64,000 nucleotides of DNA from Acestrorhynchus altus (GCA_034509495.1 CM067507.1:13206648-13270647); one strand, 5' to 3'; shown: positions 10,501-22,682, counted from the first letter of the stretch. A program made the numbers and translations. Notes: generated from the letters alone by a model not told the origin.

Positions 10501-13080
10501 ATGACAGTATAGTTCTACAGTATGCAATATGGTCTTAGTGAACTGTGGATGATGTTTTTGTGGACAAATCAATACTTACATGTGCAGAATCTTTGGATTG
10601 AAATGGCAACAGTACTGCAGAGAGCTCAAACCATTTTAGGGAGATTTATAGCTTCGTGAATCTTGGGCAGTATAATCACAAAGAAAGCACAAAACTATAG
10701 CAATCAGAAGCTCCAAGAATAGCCAATACTTCCATCACTGCATTCCTAACTAAACCAGTTGGTTCTGTTGTTTTTACATAGGATGTGTAGGAGAGATGTG
10801 CAGGAGAGGTTATAAAATAGTGGGCTTGAAAAGTAATTTGAAGTTTAGTCAGAGCTCTAAGCTCTAAGCCAATGTGTAATTTGGGTAACTTGGACTTGTT
10901 CATAATTAGGGTTTATTTTGAGAATGTAATTATAGAAGTATTTTTTTACAGATCAATAGGAAGCTGGTTAGAGAATCTAACAGTAGATGGTGGGTTTCAT
11001 CACTCATATACTCATAGTGGGTCTCATATACTTTGGCCCAATCATGAGGAGGACATGAGTTCATTACTCAGCAATGCCGAGTGCTCCAGCTGAGCGTAAT
11101 TGGCCTTGCTACATTACACTCAGCAGATACCCAACACAGGTGTCTATCAGCTAATGTAACAAACAGTTAATGTTCTTGTTCTTGTTGTATGTCCAAAAAG
11201 CATGTGGTAGCTACTATCCTTCTAGCTTGGTATGATTGTGTGACTGGGGAGACCTAGCCAGAGTGTTTCGAGGTGTGTTTTGAAGAAACTCTCACCAGAA
11301 TGCACATGGCAAGGTGATGTGAATTATCAGAGTTTGAGTGAGGCATGATGGCGGGTGCCATATGGACAGTGTCGTATCCAGAATACATCATAGTGGAGAG
11401 TGCAATGGCAGTCCACAGGGGCTTAATGACTGTGACCAGTAATATCTGGCTCGAACTGTCTTTGTGAACAGATAAGTGACTCTGGCAGAAATCACATCCC
11501 CATTCAATGTAGGAGGCTCCACACCCATATCCCTCCATTGTTTAGCTTCCATTGGACATTGCAAAAGGCACGAGTTCTTGTCCCATAGCTTTTGACAGTC
11601 CAAATTTACACGAGGGAGCAGGTTTTAGAACAGTAACAACAAATTTATATATTTGTCTATATCACAAAACTGTATCATTTTAACTTTATATAATACAAGC
11701 TATACAGCATGTGAATAATGAATGTAATATTGAGTTCAACATGATGAACAGAATAGACTATATTGATAAAGATTTTTAATATATTCAGAAGATTACTGTA
11801 TACATAATATTACCAGTGCATCTCGGAAATGCACATAATTTAATATTTATTTAATATTATAACATAATTAAATGTTAAACTGTCATATATATTATAGTCC
11901 TTGTATTTAAAGTGATATATTTTAAGGGTTATTCTTTTTGGTGTAGTTTTAATATTGTCTGATTAGTCATATAATCAAGTTGAAATTAAATATTCTTACA
12001 ATATAAGATTCTGAATTTCTGATTTTCATAAGCTATAAGCCATACAAATCATTATATGAATACAAATCAACTTTTTCACAGTATTCACCATTTTTCATGA
12101 TGCTTTAGTATATTCAGAAGATTTAACCAAAATCTTATAAGAATACCTGTTTAACTTTCATCTTCATTTGTGAGTGATAAAAAAAATGTAAAGATTTTCT
12201 AAGAGTTGAAAGTGTTTTAGAGATGCAAGGTTTTCTTACAAGTAAGACAAGTAAAGTAAATTAGTGAATAACTAATACCATGTGAGACAATGCACTGGAC
12301 AGTAGTTCAAGTGGTTCTACATAGACCTAATATGTAGAAGTTAAATAAATTTAAAAAGAAACCGCACACCCCCTCACTCCTCTACATCATACTCAATTTT
12401 ATGTTCAAGGGACTGTATTGTTGTTTCAAGGGACAGGACAGTGTAGTACCTACTCAGCACTCAGTGCTGAATTTGTATTATTAGGACAAAGGTAGAGAGA
12501 TATGTAGCAGACTGACTGACTATAACCGTTATTCTGCGGTCAACTTAAAGAATACATGAACACAGCAGTTAATGAGGTCGAAGGATTTCTGTTAATATAG
12601 TATTTAGCAGCAAATATTACCTGAGAAAGTGTGCAAGTGTGTTTGGGGAGGGTGTTTACTGTATGTATAAGAGTGCAGGAAGGATATTTTCATACCTGAA
12701 ATTACCAACCAGACTTGGAAGACTTGTTACGTTCTCTCTTCCTCCTCAGGAATCAACATCAGCACAAGAACTATGTATCAGGAGCTTCAGGAAATTAGTT
12801 TTCTTGGTGGAACAACTACACACAAGCCTAAGATTACTATGTTCAATGTGGAATAGCATAAAACCCTCACCATTGCAGTCTGTGCAATCACTTTGGCAGT
12901 CTGATGGATACATCTGGGTTTGGTGGATACAGAAGAGCCCTATCTAACAGATTGCATAGTGCAAACAGTACAGTTTGACTGAGGAGGGATGATTACCTAC
13001 TCCATACAAAGACGTGTTAAACATTAAAAATGTATGTTTAATTAAAACAAATTCCTTGTTTCCTCCATTGTGGAAATAGT
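10501..13080. other. Gene-free AT-rich stretch
   Basis: From about 11630 to 12350 the sequence is strongly AT-rich with no repeat unit. Open frames at 11254-11603 (minus) and 12639-12947 (plus) have no recognisable domain or splice context. Nothing else is seen. Confidence 0.35.
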
Positions 13081-13215
13081 TTATTCCAGCATGATCTGAC
13101 CAGCTTGAGCAAACCCCTGTGCACAAAGCAAAGTTCATAAAGACACGATTTGATGCATCAAGTGTGAAGGAATTCCAGTGGTCAGCACAAACCTCTGATC
13201 TCAATCCCACCAATC
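13081..13215 (+). mobile_element. Tc1-family transposase fragment
   Basis: Plus-strand translation gives TPVHKAKFIKTRFD followed by VKEFQWSAQTSDLNPTN. This matches the region between the second and third catalytic acids of a Tc1-like transposase (normally ..PVHKA..FD..WPAQSPDLNPTE..). The final Glu position reads Asn. Only about 45 codons remain. Confidence 0.6.
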
Positions 13216-13579
13216 GCCAACTGTGTGCACTGAAGATTGCAATTTCATTACCATGTAACTGCCATTTGGCAACAAAATGCAAACTCTACCCCCCAAAGAA
13301 ATCTTTCTGATTAAATTTCTCATTTTCACTGCTTTGGTTTCTCCAGAACACGTGTCTCTGATGCCCTCGACCCATTCCAGGTGCTGCCAAGCAGAAAACA
13401 CTAACACTAAAACTTTATTACTTTTCCTGGCCACTGCACTGCAGTGCTGCTACTGCAGACTGGCTGTAGAACAGCCGTTTGCACAGAGATTGTCAAGCTC
13501 ACACAGCCTTCACAGAGAGCAAACTGTTCATTAACCAGACCTACTTCAATTACTGTGAAGACTGCCTGCTTTTTGTACC
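13216..13579. other. No gene recognised
   Basis: Open frames with no recognisable domain; no repeat recognised. Confidence 0.3.
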
Positions 13580-13730
13580 TACAGATTAGATCATCCTAAT
13601 TAGACCTTTTTCAACTCATTTGCACCCTCTGAAGCCCCCATAGACACAAAGGCGCTCTCATTCTCTGTAATTAATATGCACCTTAATTGACTTTCACAGG
13701 TAATTGTGCCCTTAATTTATGTGGTTCCCA
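13580..13730. promoter_or_regulatory. Candidate conserved non-coding element rich in TAATTA-like motifs
   Basis: Within 150 bp there are CTAATTAG, GTAATTAATATG, CTTAATTGAC, GGTAATTGTG and CTTAATTTATG, the core type bound by homeodomain proteins. The surroundings are gene-free. This is motif density only; conservation was not tested. Confidence 0.25.
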
Positions 13731-14479
13731 TTCAGAATGAAAGCACCTGAAGCACTTTTTTTGGGGGGAGGAGCGCCCTTTCTTAAGAGAGCGACCACTG
13801 AAGCAGTCACAGCATCAGAAATTCTTCTCTTGGGGAGGACACTATTTAAATGTGGGTAACATGTAGGATGTAACAGACGTTCCAAACCAGTTTATATGAT
13901 GAGCAAGGACAAAATGATGTTAACAGTACTTATAACAAAGCAAAGCAAGACCCTTTCTGTGTCTTCCTTGAGTGGGACAAGGATTCAGCAACAGGTGACT
14001 TCAGAATTAGTATGTTATGTTACTCCAGTTGAATAAATGTAAATATACTGTCTTCTGAAATCATGAGATAATAGAATCAATTTTGCTTTGCTGTACTGTT
14101 TAAATGTAATTATGCAATTACACTGCCATGCTGAACATGATACTCCTTTCATCTTAAGGACATTTGTATCTAAATATCTGTGTATAATCACTTTAAATTT
14201 GTTTGAAACAAACAGTAATGGTTGATTTATGATTTTTCTTTAAATATTTTAATTTGGAAGTGTTCAGCATATGTAGATCATTTAGCATAATAGTTCTGCT
14301 ACTCATGAATGAATGTATAAAGCTGCAGAATATCAACAGAATAAAGCTGAATATAAGATAGGTTGGATTTGTATGACCAAAAATTAAGACACTCTATTAA
14401 ATATTTAGTTTAGTTATGCTGATCTTTTTTCAAACATTGTCTATAACAAAACAATTAAATATGTATATGAATTTATTTA
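13731..14479. other. No gene recognised
   Basis: AT-rich sequence with nothing recognised. Confidence 0.35.
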
Positions 14480-14640
14480 AGGAAAAAATGATGCCTCAGG
14501 CATTGCATGGAGGAGATTTCCCACTGTTCCATGCAGAATTCGTTCAGCTGTGAGATGTTCAAGGGGTTTCTTGCAGTACAGTCATTTCAAATCAAATCTC
14601 ATGGGTTTAGCATCAGGACATTGACTGCTATTTGTTATGT
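14480..14640 (-). mobile_element. Tc1-family 3' fragment, minus strand
   Basis: The minus strand reads as a decayed CPDLNPIEMLW..LK..VHARNPSNI..LKEFCMEQW segment: CCTGATGCTAAACCC near 14610, then AACATCTCACAGCTGAACGAATTCTGCATGGAACAG near 14525-14560. The same block occurs at 42.45-42.60 kb in the same orientation. Only the end of the transposase gene remains. Confidence 0.5.
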
Positions 14641-15277
14641 TCTCCTTACAGAGGAGGCAACATCTGGATTGTGAGGGCAGATGGAAGAGAAGGGCATAGA
14701 CCATAGTTGTTGAGGTTTTTACATTTTTTCACTGACAAACAGTGAAGGTAAGAACAATTGGAATGATGAATGAGGAATGATGACAGCTGAACTTTGACTA
14801 TTTAACCAATACACAAGCAAAGATGGACTGAGCGTAGTGCCAAAGGACTGAAAAAAAGAACACCTAGCATGCCTAACCAGGGCTAAACTTAACAAAGAAA
14901 ATACAGTGGGTGGCACTCGCCCCTTTGCCTGATGTGTCTAACAGAGAACAACAGGTATGTACAAGTGTGCCCCAAACTAGCCTGTCCACACATCAACCTG
15001 GAAGGAGGAAAAAATAGGGGTTAGCAAAATGAGGCCTGTCCAACCACCTACATTTTAAACCTCAAGTGGCACAGCTTAAAACCATACTAAATGACCCCCT
15101 CACAGCAAAATACCACATACACATGCACACACTTCCCGTCAGGTATGTCCTCCAGGAGGACCCATTCCTCACCAGGCAGCAGTGATTTCAATAGGTGGAC
15201 CCCAGAGTGCAGCCAACCATCAATGGAGCCAACACACCTCCTGCACAGAGTAAAGGGGAGAGAGAAAAAGAGAGATA
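14641..15277. other. No gene recognised
   Basis: Nothing recognised apart from generic AG-rich sequence before the AC array. Confidence 0.3.
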
Positions 15278-15304
15278 AACACACACACACATACACACAC
15301 ACAC
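15278..15304. repeat. (AC)n microsatellite
   Basis: Short AC array with a single T interruption. Confidence 0.9.
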
Positions 15305-15459
15305 AAAAACTGTGTGATTCCAAAACTCACCATTTCTTTCCTCTGAACCATTCCTTGGTGGATTTTTCTGGATTTTCCTGAGCCCACTAAGTCTCATTTT
15401 AGTGTTCTCAAGAGTGTTGAGCTCTGGGTGCCAAGAAGACATGTTATACAGAAATTAAA

Positions 15460-15514
15460 AACAACACAAAACAAAAACAAAACAACAACAACTACAACAA
15501 CAACAATAACAACC
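15460..15514. repeat. A-rich (AAC)n simple repeat
   Basis: AAAAC and AAC units with interruptions, lying next to the LINE fragment that follows; possibly related to its insertion. Confidence 0.7.
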
Positions 15515-15574
15515 CTTAGTTTACTTAAAGAACTGTTTTCAATTTCAAGGAAATGAGGCAGGTTCAAGAGAAAA

Positions 15575-16160
15575 TAGATAGATTCAACTTGTTTGTCACT
15601 TATTGTTACTGTTCAGTACAAACAACAAAATGCATCTACCCAGTAGTGCAAATAGAAGCAATAATGCAAAAACTGAACAGTGCAAAAGTGCAATAAACAG
15701 CATTGTGAAGTATGGTATACAAATATGCAGTATAAACTCTATATATCTATATAAATATATGTATCTGTATATAAATATACATGTACATGCAGTACATTTA
15801 TATAGAAGGTATAAAACATTTTTTAATAAAAATATTCCACTAATATAAAAATGTACTGCTATTATAAATATAGATATGTAAAATAAATAAAAATGTAGAT
15901 GTGGAAAATATATGGAACATAGATTGTTGTATTCTGTATGAATGAACAAGTGAATTAAGACAGGTATGCTATCTATAAGAGCATTCTGTGAGTGAATGAA
16001 TAATGAATTATAATAGCTGAGTTGGGTGAATGCAATATGAGCAAGTTTTTAGAGGTGGGGTCTGGAGTTCAGCAGAGTGATTTAAAATTGGAAGAAGCTG
16101 GACCTGGCCTCATTGCTCCTGTATCTCCTTGCAGATGGAGGTTAAACAGTGTGTGGTTGG
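15575..16160 (-). mobile_element. 3' end of a non-LTR retrotransposon (L2/CR1-like), minus strand
   Basis: On the minus strand near 16080-16150 a reading frame ends with HPNHTLFNLLPSGRRYRS-like codons (interrupted), the typical end of an L2/CR1-type LINE protein. It is followed by an AT-rich 3' untranslated region containing repeated GTGCAATA/GTGCAAAA words. A related copy is at 36245-36660, also minus. Only the last part of the element is present, as expected from 5' truncation. Confidence 0.55.
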
Positions 16161-17411
16161 GGTGAGGTTAAGGGTGAAAATAAATTATAACCATTTTGGG
16201 AACATAAACCTTTAGCTAGTTAAAAACTAGCCCTAACCATTTAAGCACAAAAAGGCTATTTGAGTCATCATGCTTGTATAGAGAACCACTGCCATTAATA
16301 AAGAACCTTTAGCCAATGGAAATATGTATGGCCTTCCAGAGCATACATCTTGCATAAAAATATTGCATGTCCTTGCATTTCCCAATTAGGCATTTTCGAG
16401 ATCAATTATTAAGTGTCAAGTTTAATTTTATGGTGATGAATTAGCACATCAGCCATGCCTGGGACAGTACAGTGTGGCATTCAGGATAAATCACTGTCAT
16501 CAGCAGTGCTGATGCAGCATGTTGCATTGTCAGTGTGCTGAAGACAGGAATAATGCATGGTGTTGCTCTGGAGCCTCAGGACTCCTCTGAGTCCCGCCTC
16601 TCCCTTAATCGCATGCATGAGTGTGCAGGTAGCTCAGCTAGCCGATCACCCGCCATGGATGTTAGACAAATTGCTTTTGTACTATTCTGTTCAAATACTG
16701 CAACCAAGGCCATCTGCATTCCAGGAGATTTGTTATTTCAGGAGAATGTGACCACAGGCGTGGAAGCTGCTGATTGGTTGGAATATTAAAGACATAGAAG
16801 TACACTGAAGCCTTCATTACTTTGAGTATGGTAGGACTGCAGGCACCACTCAGATAGCAATCTCAGGCCCCACCATTCTCTCTGCCTAAAGGGTTAAACT
16901 GCTGTTAAATAAATTGCTATTAATATTGGTTCAACATGAGTAAGCCCACTTTAGTTAGTTACATTGATTCTGAGAGATTAGTGAGTTTGATGGATCATCC
17001 TTGTAACAACTACATGTAGCAATTTTACCTTAAAAGTACAGATTTAAAATCATGTTGACATTGATTTGTATGAATGAACATGGCATCACTGTCACCGCCA
17101 CTTTAGGCCCGGATTACAGGCTATGTAACTTTGGTAGACCTGTACAAGACCTATCATGAGAACTGTGTGATGGTGCATAAGCTACATCATGTTTGTGTTA
17201 AATACTGTAATGTTACTCTACAGTCCACGTGTTTTTTCACTTTCAGTGATCGTTCTGTATCCCTCACCTTCCTCAGTTTGTCTACAAATGCATGTGTACA
17301 GCTGCCTGTAAGCGGGAGCTTCTATTTCTGTTTTCGTTCATCCTGAACATTTGACACAATGTAAAGAATACATTTCAGATGTAAATGAAAGAAAGTGAAA
17401 AACAAAATTGG
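16161..17411. other. No gene recognised; possibly conserved non-coding at 16370-16760
   Basis: An open frame at 16535-16789 has no recognisable domain. The 16370-16760 part is non-repetitive and of mixed composition, which makes it a candidate for a cross-species conservation check, nothing more. Confidence 0.25.
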
Positions 17412-17598
17412 GGATACTGTAACGGCAAACTGACACAATCACAAAACTGAAACAAAGGGACTTAAATACAATGACAACATGAAAACGAATGGGCTGGGTA
17501 ACAAATGAGACACAGATGGGAATAGGTGGAGCAAGGACGAAGACAGGACCAAAACAAAACAAAACAAAACATGTGCTCAGAAGGCCATGGGGAAGTAA
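17412..17598 (+). repeat. Unclassified plus-strand repeat family P, copy 1
   Basis: It shares an ordered set of words with 52060-52370, 53399-53815 and 38901-38992: CACAATCACAAAACTGAAAC, GACTTAAATA, a GGGCTG..GGTGGAGCAAG segment, and ACATGTGCTCAGAAG..ATGGGGA. All four copies lie in the same orientation. No coding capacity was seen. Confidence 0.6.
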
Positions 17599-17764
17599 CA
17601 AAAGAAAGATTTGACGGGAAGACCGGAGTTTAACAAGACACAGTTGTGTGACAGTGTGGAAGAAACGATATGCCTACTAAAAGATTTATCGAACAAGCTC
17701 ATCACAGAAAATGTCAAAATCCAGTGTGACCAACAATTTAAAGGGAATAGAACCCACTTTACAG
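17599..17764 (+). CDS. Possible orphan exon with a strong splice donor (unconfirmed)
   Basis: An open frame of about 55 codons (contains KTQLCDSVEETICLLKDLSN) runs up to a consensus 5' splice site, CAG|GTAAGT, at 17762-17770. The peptide has a helix-like pattern and does not look like transposon or simple-repeat translation. I do not recognise the family. Against it: there is no pyrimidine tract or good acceptor upstream, no other exon nearby, and a repeat of family P abuts its left side. It may be chance. Confidence 0.15.
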
Positions 17765-17972
17765 GTAAGTATTGTGGAAACTGTTTTATTACTCCTCATT
17801 ATCCGATTAGAGAGTGCTTCTGGAATCAGTCAGTGAATGAGATGGGAAATGGAACTGAGTCTTGATCTATGACGGCAGAGGCTGCTGTGTCCCAGATACC
17901 TGCTGAAGTGGAAAGCCCTGAGAAAAAAAGATCCATCTCCTACCTGCCCCTGAAAGTCCCCTGTTGCATTAG

Positions 17973-17973
<1 letters not shown>

Positions 17974-18023
<50 letters not shown>

Positions 18024-18032
18024 TGTGTCTGT
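17974..18032. repeat. (TG)n microsatellite
   Basis: About 24 uninterrupted TG units followed by two TCTGTG variants. Confidence 0.98.
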
Positions 18033-18469
18033 GACTTCGTTGCTGATGTTCTGCACATCTCTTTTTGAAAATCATCTTCTTTTGTTTTCTTGACTTTCTG
18101 TTCCTTTAGAGTTTCAGGTATGTTCATTCCATTCCTTTTTTTTTTTTGTCCGAAACCGCTTATCACCTTATTTTTATATGAAAAATTCATACATTTCTGT
18201 CTTTTTACTTTCCTCTTTTCTCTGTTGATTTGTTAAAGTACACTTAATGGGTGTGAACCCCAGTCTATTCATGACCACTTTCTGTTTCAAAAGTAACAGC
18301 CAATATTATTTTTCAGTACAATTCAGAGTTTAGGCCCTAAAAGTATGTACTGAAGGACTGAACACTGTGAAGTAAAATATGTGTGACTGGCTTACAAGAT
18401 TCAAATATCTGTCTACAGTTGCAATAAGACACATAACCTCTGTGAGAAACTCAACAAAGAACACCACAA
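18033..18469. other. No gene recognised
   Basis: Sequence between a TG array and a SINE relic; a T run at 18137-18147, otherwise nothing. Confidence 0.3.
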
Positions 18470-18740
18470 ACTGGTAGTTGGTGAATTGGCAATGCTAAAT
18501 TGCTCCTATGTGTGAGTGTGTGATACAGCTGTGATGGACCTGCGATGGTCTCGGGTAGTGGATTCAGTCATCGCTGTAGTCTCTGTCTGTGAGGAGTTTA
18601 GTCTGTTCTCCCTGTTACTGCATGGGTTGCCTCCAGGTGCTCTGGGTTCCTCCCACCTCACAGATATAGTGAATTGGCAACACTAAATTATCCCCTAGGT
18701 GTGTGTGAATGGTTGTTTGTGGACCCTGCTATGGACTGGT
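18470..18740 (+). mobile_element. Decayed V-SINE, plus strand
   Basis: The V-SINE central domain can be followed in order though mutated: TCTGTGAGGAGTTTAGTCTG, TGCATGGGTTGCCTCCAGG, TGGGTTCCTCCCACCTCACAG, then GTGAATTGGCAACACTAAAT..CCTAGGTGTGTGTGAATG. The head and tail are not clear. It is older than the copies at 8.9 and 53.0 kb. Confidence 0.55.
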
Positions 18741-18814
18741 ACTTTGTTCAGGGTAAAATCCTTCCTTGTGCCTAATGAATCCACAGTCTCCAGACCCACC
18801 ACTACCACAGTTCA

Positions 18815-18911
18815 AGTGTACCTATGATGAAAATTACAGACCCCTCTCATCTTTCTAAGCAGGAGAACTTGCACAATCAGTGGTTGACTGAAGACTTTTT
18901 TTGCCCCACTG
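18815..18911 (+). mobile_element. Solo terminal repeat of the 48.7-kb Tc1 family
   Basis: The segment GTTCAAGTGTACCTATGATG..ACTTTTTTTGCCCCACTG matches the right terminal inverted repeat of the 36760-37621 and 48683-50287 elements. It ends precisely with CCCCACTG followed by TA (18912-18913). The rest of the element is gone. Confidence 0.75.
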
Positions 18912-18913
18912 TA

Positions 18914-19343
18914 TAAAATCATAACATTAAATGCAACATAAAACATATATTTCACATTTCAAGGCATGGACTCCAAAAGCACTCTGAAGGCTGTCGTATC
19001 TGTCCTGTAGGTTTGGTGATGGGGCCCCTGTAGATTGCATCCATGATCCTAAGATGTCTAACACCCTTTCTGTTGTCGGTTCACCCAGTGCCCAATTGTC
19101 CTGCTTTTAACACATCACCTTCAAGAACTGACTGTGTCCACCCCTTGACAGATTCCACTATAGATAAAGATAATGTTTTTCACTTCATATGTCATTGTCA
19201 CACTATGTTACATCTCATCAGTATGTGTACAGCTGAAGCAGATTTCAGACAGATGAGGACCATTTCATAATATCCTCATAGTGTATAAATTTAACGAGTG
19301 TGTATGTTATTGCTTTGACGATGCTTCTTTGGTATATTGCCAC

Positions 19344-19345
<2 letters not shown>
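18914..19345. other. No gene recognised
   Basis: Short open frames without recognisable domains. Confidence 0.3.

Positions 19346-19418
<73 letters not shown>
19346..19418. repeat. (GT)n microsatellite, 73 bp
   Basis: Uninterrupted GT array, the longest pure dinucleotide run in this half of the window. Confidence 0.98.
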
Positions 19419-19419
<1 letters not shown>

Positions 19420-19657
19420 CAGTAAGTGTGCAGTGAGGGAGATGAAGAACACACTGGTGGCTTGAATGTTGGTCAGACAGATAAGAGTGCATGCGGCTGG
19501 CTCATGGGTGGGCCTGATATTTAACTCCCAGAGCAGACAAAAGCCTTTTGATCCCTGACTCCTGGTTCACTATAGGAGGCAGGGAGGAGTGGAAAAAGGT
19601 CCAGTGTTACTTCCACTGCTTGGGTGGTGTATGCACACAGCAGGAGTGTGCATAAGA

Positions 19658-19725
<68 letters not shown>

Positions 19726-19733
19726 GAGAGAGA
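19658..19733. repeat. Compound (GT)n(GA)n microsatellite
   Basis: About 9 GT units run directly into about 28 GA units with one ACA interruption near 19718. Confidence 0.97.
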
Positions 19734-20512
19734 AGTGTAAAGGCGGGAGAGGAGAAAGTGTGGGGATAGAGAGAAGTGGTGATTTTGTATGAGTATGCAA
19801 AGGACGCAGGCGGCTGAAGAGAGGGAGGCTGAGGAAGACATAAAAGAAGGATGTGAAAAGACAGCAGAAAAAAAATACTTCAAATTGGCGCTTCTGTCTA
19901 GAGGGAGTTCAATCCAGCAGCAAATCCATTGTCTCATTGCAGTCCTAAACACTATGGAAGAGCACTGTTTAATGGCAGGAGCTCAAAGAGGCACATGAAA
20001 AAACCTGCCGTGAATAAGACACAGCTTACAAAACTAAGGGAGAAGACCAGAAACAGTGCTCCATTCATCACCTGTGCTTCAGTACGGGAAACGAGCCTCC
20101 CATGATAAAATATACATGTACATAATAATGCAAACACAATGTCACATGAAATTGCTCATCTTTAAATTTACATTTCCGTCGATGGAGCTTTCAGAACATA
20201 GCTGGCTGTGTGTAGTGAACAGTGTAGCATTTGTCAGGGGGACAGGCTTAGCTGATTTTGTTTTGTGGCTGTTGAATGTACTGAATAAAGACCCGTTTTT
20301 TTTTAGCTTATTTACTCTTCAAACATGCACTTTTTTAACCTTCACCATTTCTGACTAGTTTCTCTACTGATACGTAAAGAGCAATCCAGCACAATCACAC
20401 CATCTCCTCTGTGGCTTAACCTAATAACATGTGTTTCTCACTTTTCAACCCACAGTGTGTCCCTACCTACAGCACGACATGTGTGAACCCCCCGGGATAT
20501 CACATACATCTA

Positions 20513-20514
<2 letters not shown>
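19734..20514. other. No gene recognised
   Basis: Open frames read out of the GA array but have no recognisable domain of their own. Confidence 0.3.
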
Positions 20515-20576
<62 letters not shown>

Positions 20577-20594
20577 ATTTCTCTCTCTCTCTCT
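20515..20594. repeat. (CT)n microsatellite
   Basis: A pure CT run to 20572, a short CACTCATTT interruption, then CT again to 20594. Confidence 0.97.
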
Positions 20595-20851
20595 GTCCCT
20601 TTCTGTCTCTGAAACTCAAGGTTGCCATTTTGGCATTCATGACTTGATTTAGAATTTGAGACAGGAAGACTGAGGTACAGCAAGACAGAGAAAAAGAGTA
20701 AAAAAAGCATACACATTTATGAAATACTGCACTTATATAATCAACTGAAATAATGATAATAATAAATATTAAATACAATACACAAAATCTATATTAATGA
20801 TCTTTATGATTATGATTAATGATCATAATGATTAATGAACTAATCTATGCT

Positions 20852-20890
<39 letters not shown>
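20852..20890. repeat. (ATC)n trinucleotide microsatellite
   Basis: About 12 perfect ATC/CAT units, preceded by an AT-rich stretch with repeated ATTAATGATCATAATG words. Confidence 0.97.
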
Positions 20891-21049
20891 ATATGTAACA
20901 ATGCATCAGTAAAGATTTAAAAGGTGATCTGCTGCTAGTGATTCAGCCTCCTTTCTGAATTTTTTAATGATAATATAATCAGTGAGAAAAAAAAATATTA
21001 ATGGACCAAGTTGTTGGAAAAGAACAAGTAACACCTTTCAGTGAACATG

Positions 21050-21880
21050 TCCCAAGTGTGCCCAGTTATACTGATGTCCCTCCTTGATTTCATGTGACTC
21101 TTTAGAGTTACAAGGTTTCAGGTGTGAATGAGGAGCAGGGCTGTTAAATTTGGTGCTTTGGATACTGTCTTTCTCATACTGGCCACTGAATATTCAACAT
21201 GGCACCTCATGGCAAAGAACTCTCTGAGGATGTGAGGAATAGAATTGTTGTTCTCCACAAAGATGGACTAGGCTATAAGAAGACTTCTAACACCCTGAAA
21301 CTGAGCTACAGCATGGTGGCCAGGGTTATACAGTGGTTTTCAAGGATGGGCTCCACTCAAAACCAGGATTGACCAAAGAAGTTGAATCCACGCGTTGAGC
21401 TTCAAAAAAGAGACTCACGAGCACTGGCAACATTCCTGCAGAAGTGGGAAATCAGCCTGTCAGTGCTCAGCACCATATGCTGCACAATTACATCTACCGA
21501 TCTGCATGGTCCAAGAAGGAGGCCTCTTCTGAAGCTGTTGCACAAGGAAGCCCACAAACAGTTTGCTAAAGATAAGCGGTTCAAGATCATGGATTACCTG
21601 AACCATGTCCTGTGGTCTGATGAAACCAAGATGAAGTTGTTTGCTCAGATGGTGTCCACCATGCATACCAAGATAACTTTCTTTTCCTAGAGTCAAGCAT
21701 GCTGGAGGTACCATCATGGTCTGCGGCTGCATGAGTGCTGCTGGCACGGGGGAGCTGAATTCCAACATTAATTGTGCCATCCTGAAGCGGAGCAAACACA
21801 TCTCCAAGATTACAACAGCCTTGATGGAGAAGCTGAATATAAAAATGATGGACGATTGACACTTTAATAAGATTCAGCTT
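21050..21880 (+). mobile_element. Tc1-like transposon relic, internally deleted and truncated
   Basis: A typical Tc1 leader (CATGTGACTCTTTAGAGTTACAAGG, then GGTGTGAATGAGGAGCAGG) precedes a transposase start at 21199 (MAPHGKELSEDVRNRIVVLHK). The frame carries an in-frame TGA at 21370 where the family has an Arg codon, a CpG-type C-to-T change. Beyond it come KRRPLLK-like and HVLWSDETKM blocks with the first catalytic Asp at 21619. Frame is then lost. GGTIMVCGCMSAAGTGEL can still be read at about 21705-21760 in another frame. The piece between it and KITTALMEKL near 21807 is deleted, and the second and third catalytic acids are gone. A separate family from the other Tc1 copies here. Confidence 0.8.
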
Positions 21881-21900
21881 TCATGGTGTTTGACTGAAAT

Positions 21901-21902
<2 letters not shown>

Positions 21903-21948
<46 letters not shown>
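21903..21948. repeat. (GA)n microsatellite
   Basis: A pure GA run of about 23 units just after the dead Tc1 copy. Its complement occurs 105 bp downstream. Confidence 0.98.
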
Positions 21949-21951
<3 letters not shown>

Positions 21952-22050
21952 AAAACCATTCTAAGGGTTCTAACTCTTTCAATGCAAGACAATGTCAAAA
22001 GTCAAATAAGCTTCTACACTTGCACACTCCTTTCTAAACTCATGTCCACA

Positions 22051-22053
<3 letters not shown>

Positions 22054-22108
<55 letters not shown>
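22054..22108. repeat. (CT)n microsatellite
   Basis: A pure CT run of about 27 units, inverted relative to the GA run at 21903-21948. Confidence 0.98.
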
Positions 22109-22110
<2 letters not shown>

Positions 22111-22682
22111 TCCTTCTCTCTGATTTGAGCCAAACGCATGCAAGCTGAGTCTTTGAAGCCCTGCTACTATTTGTTTATCAGCATTGCTGGCAGGGGTGAG
22201 AAAGCAATGTGAGAGAAGAAAGTAGGAATGACCACGTGGCTCAGAGAGCACATCAAAACAGAGCCACTCTAAATAATGCATGCCACTAAGTACCACTGGA
22301 GGGGGCCATCGAGAGGAAGAGGAACTTCCTAGGTATCCTGTGCGTCTTCCACCACAGTGTTTCAACTGGTCTTTTCACTTTATTGTCTTTTATGTCTCAA
22401 CCCCCCCCCCCCTCAAAGAAAACAAAAAACAAAAAACAAAAACAAACAAACAAACCCCTGAATATACACAGTTGCCCGTAAATGTTGTTGATTAGCAAAG
22501 ATTTGTTTAGTTTGTGAAGTTTGCTTTCTAAGGTTTATCCTGGAGCTATGACGTTAATGTCGGTAGCCTATGAAAGCTTACAGGTACTTTCACGTCTAAG
22601 TCATCTTATACTCGTCTAAAAATATGTTATATTAAAGCACACCAAACACTACCACTTCACTACCACTACCACCGACTACTTC
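22109..22682. other. No gene; poly-C and CAAA-rich tracts
   Basis: A run of 12 C at 22401-22412 is followed by an AAAACAAAAAAC-rich tract to about 22455. No gene recognised. Confidence 0.6.

Noticed and set aside
19521..19952. 143-codon minus-strand frame rich in Ser/Leu
   Set aside because: Its core is the translated GT/GA array.
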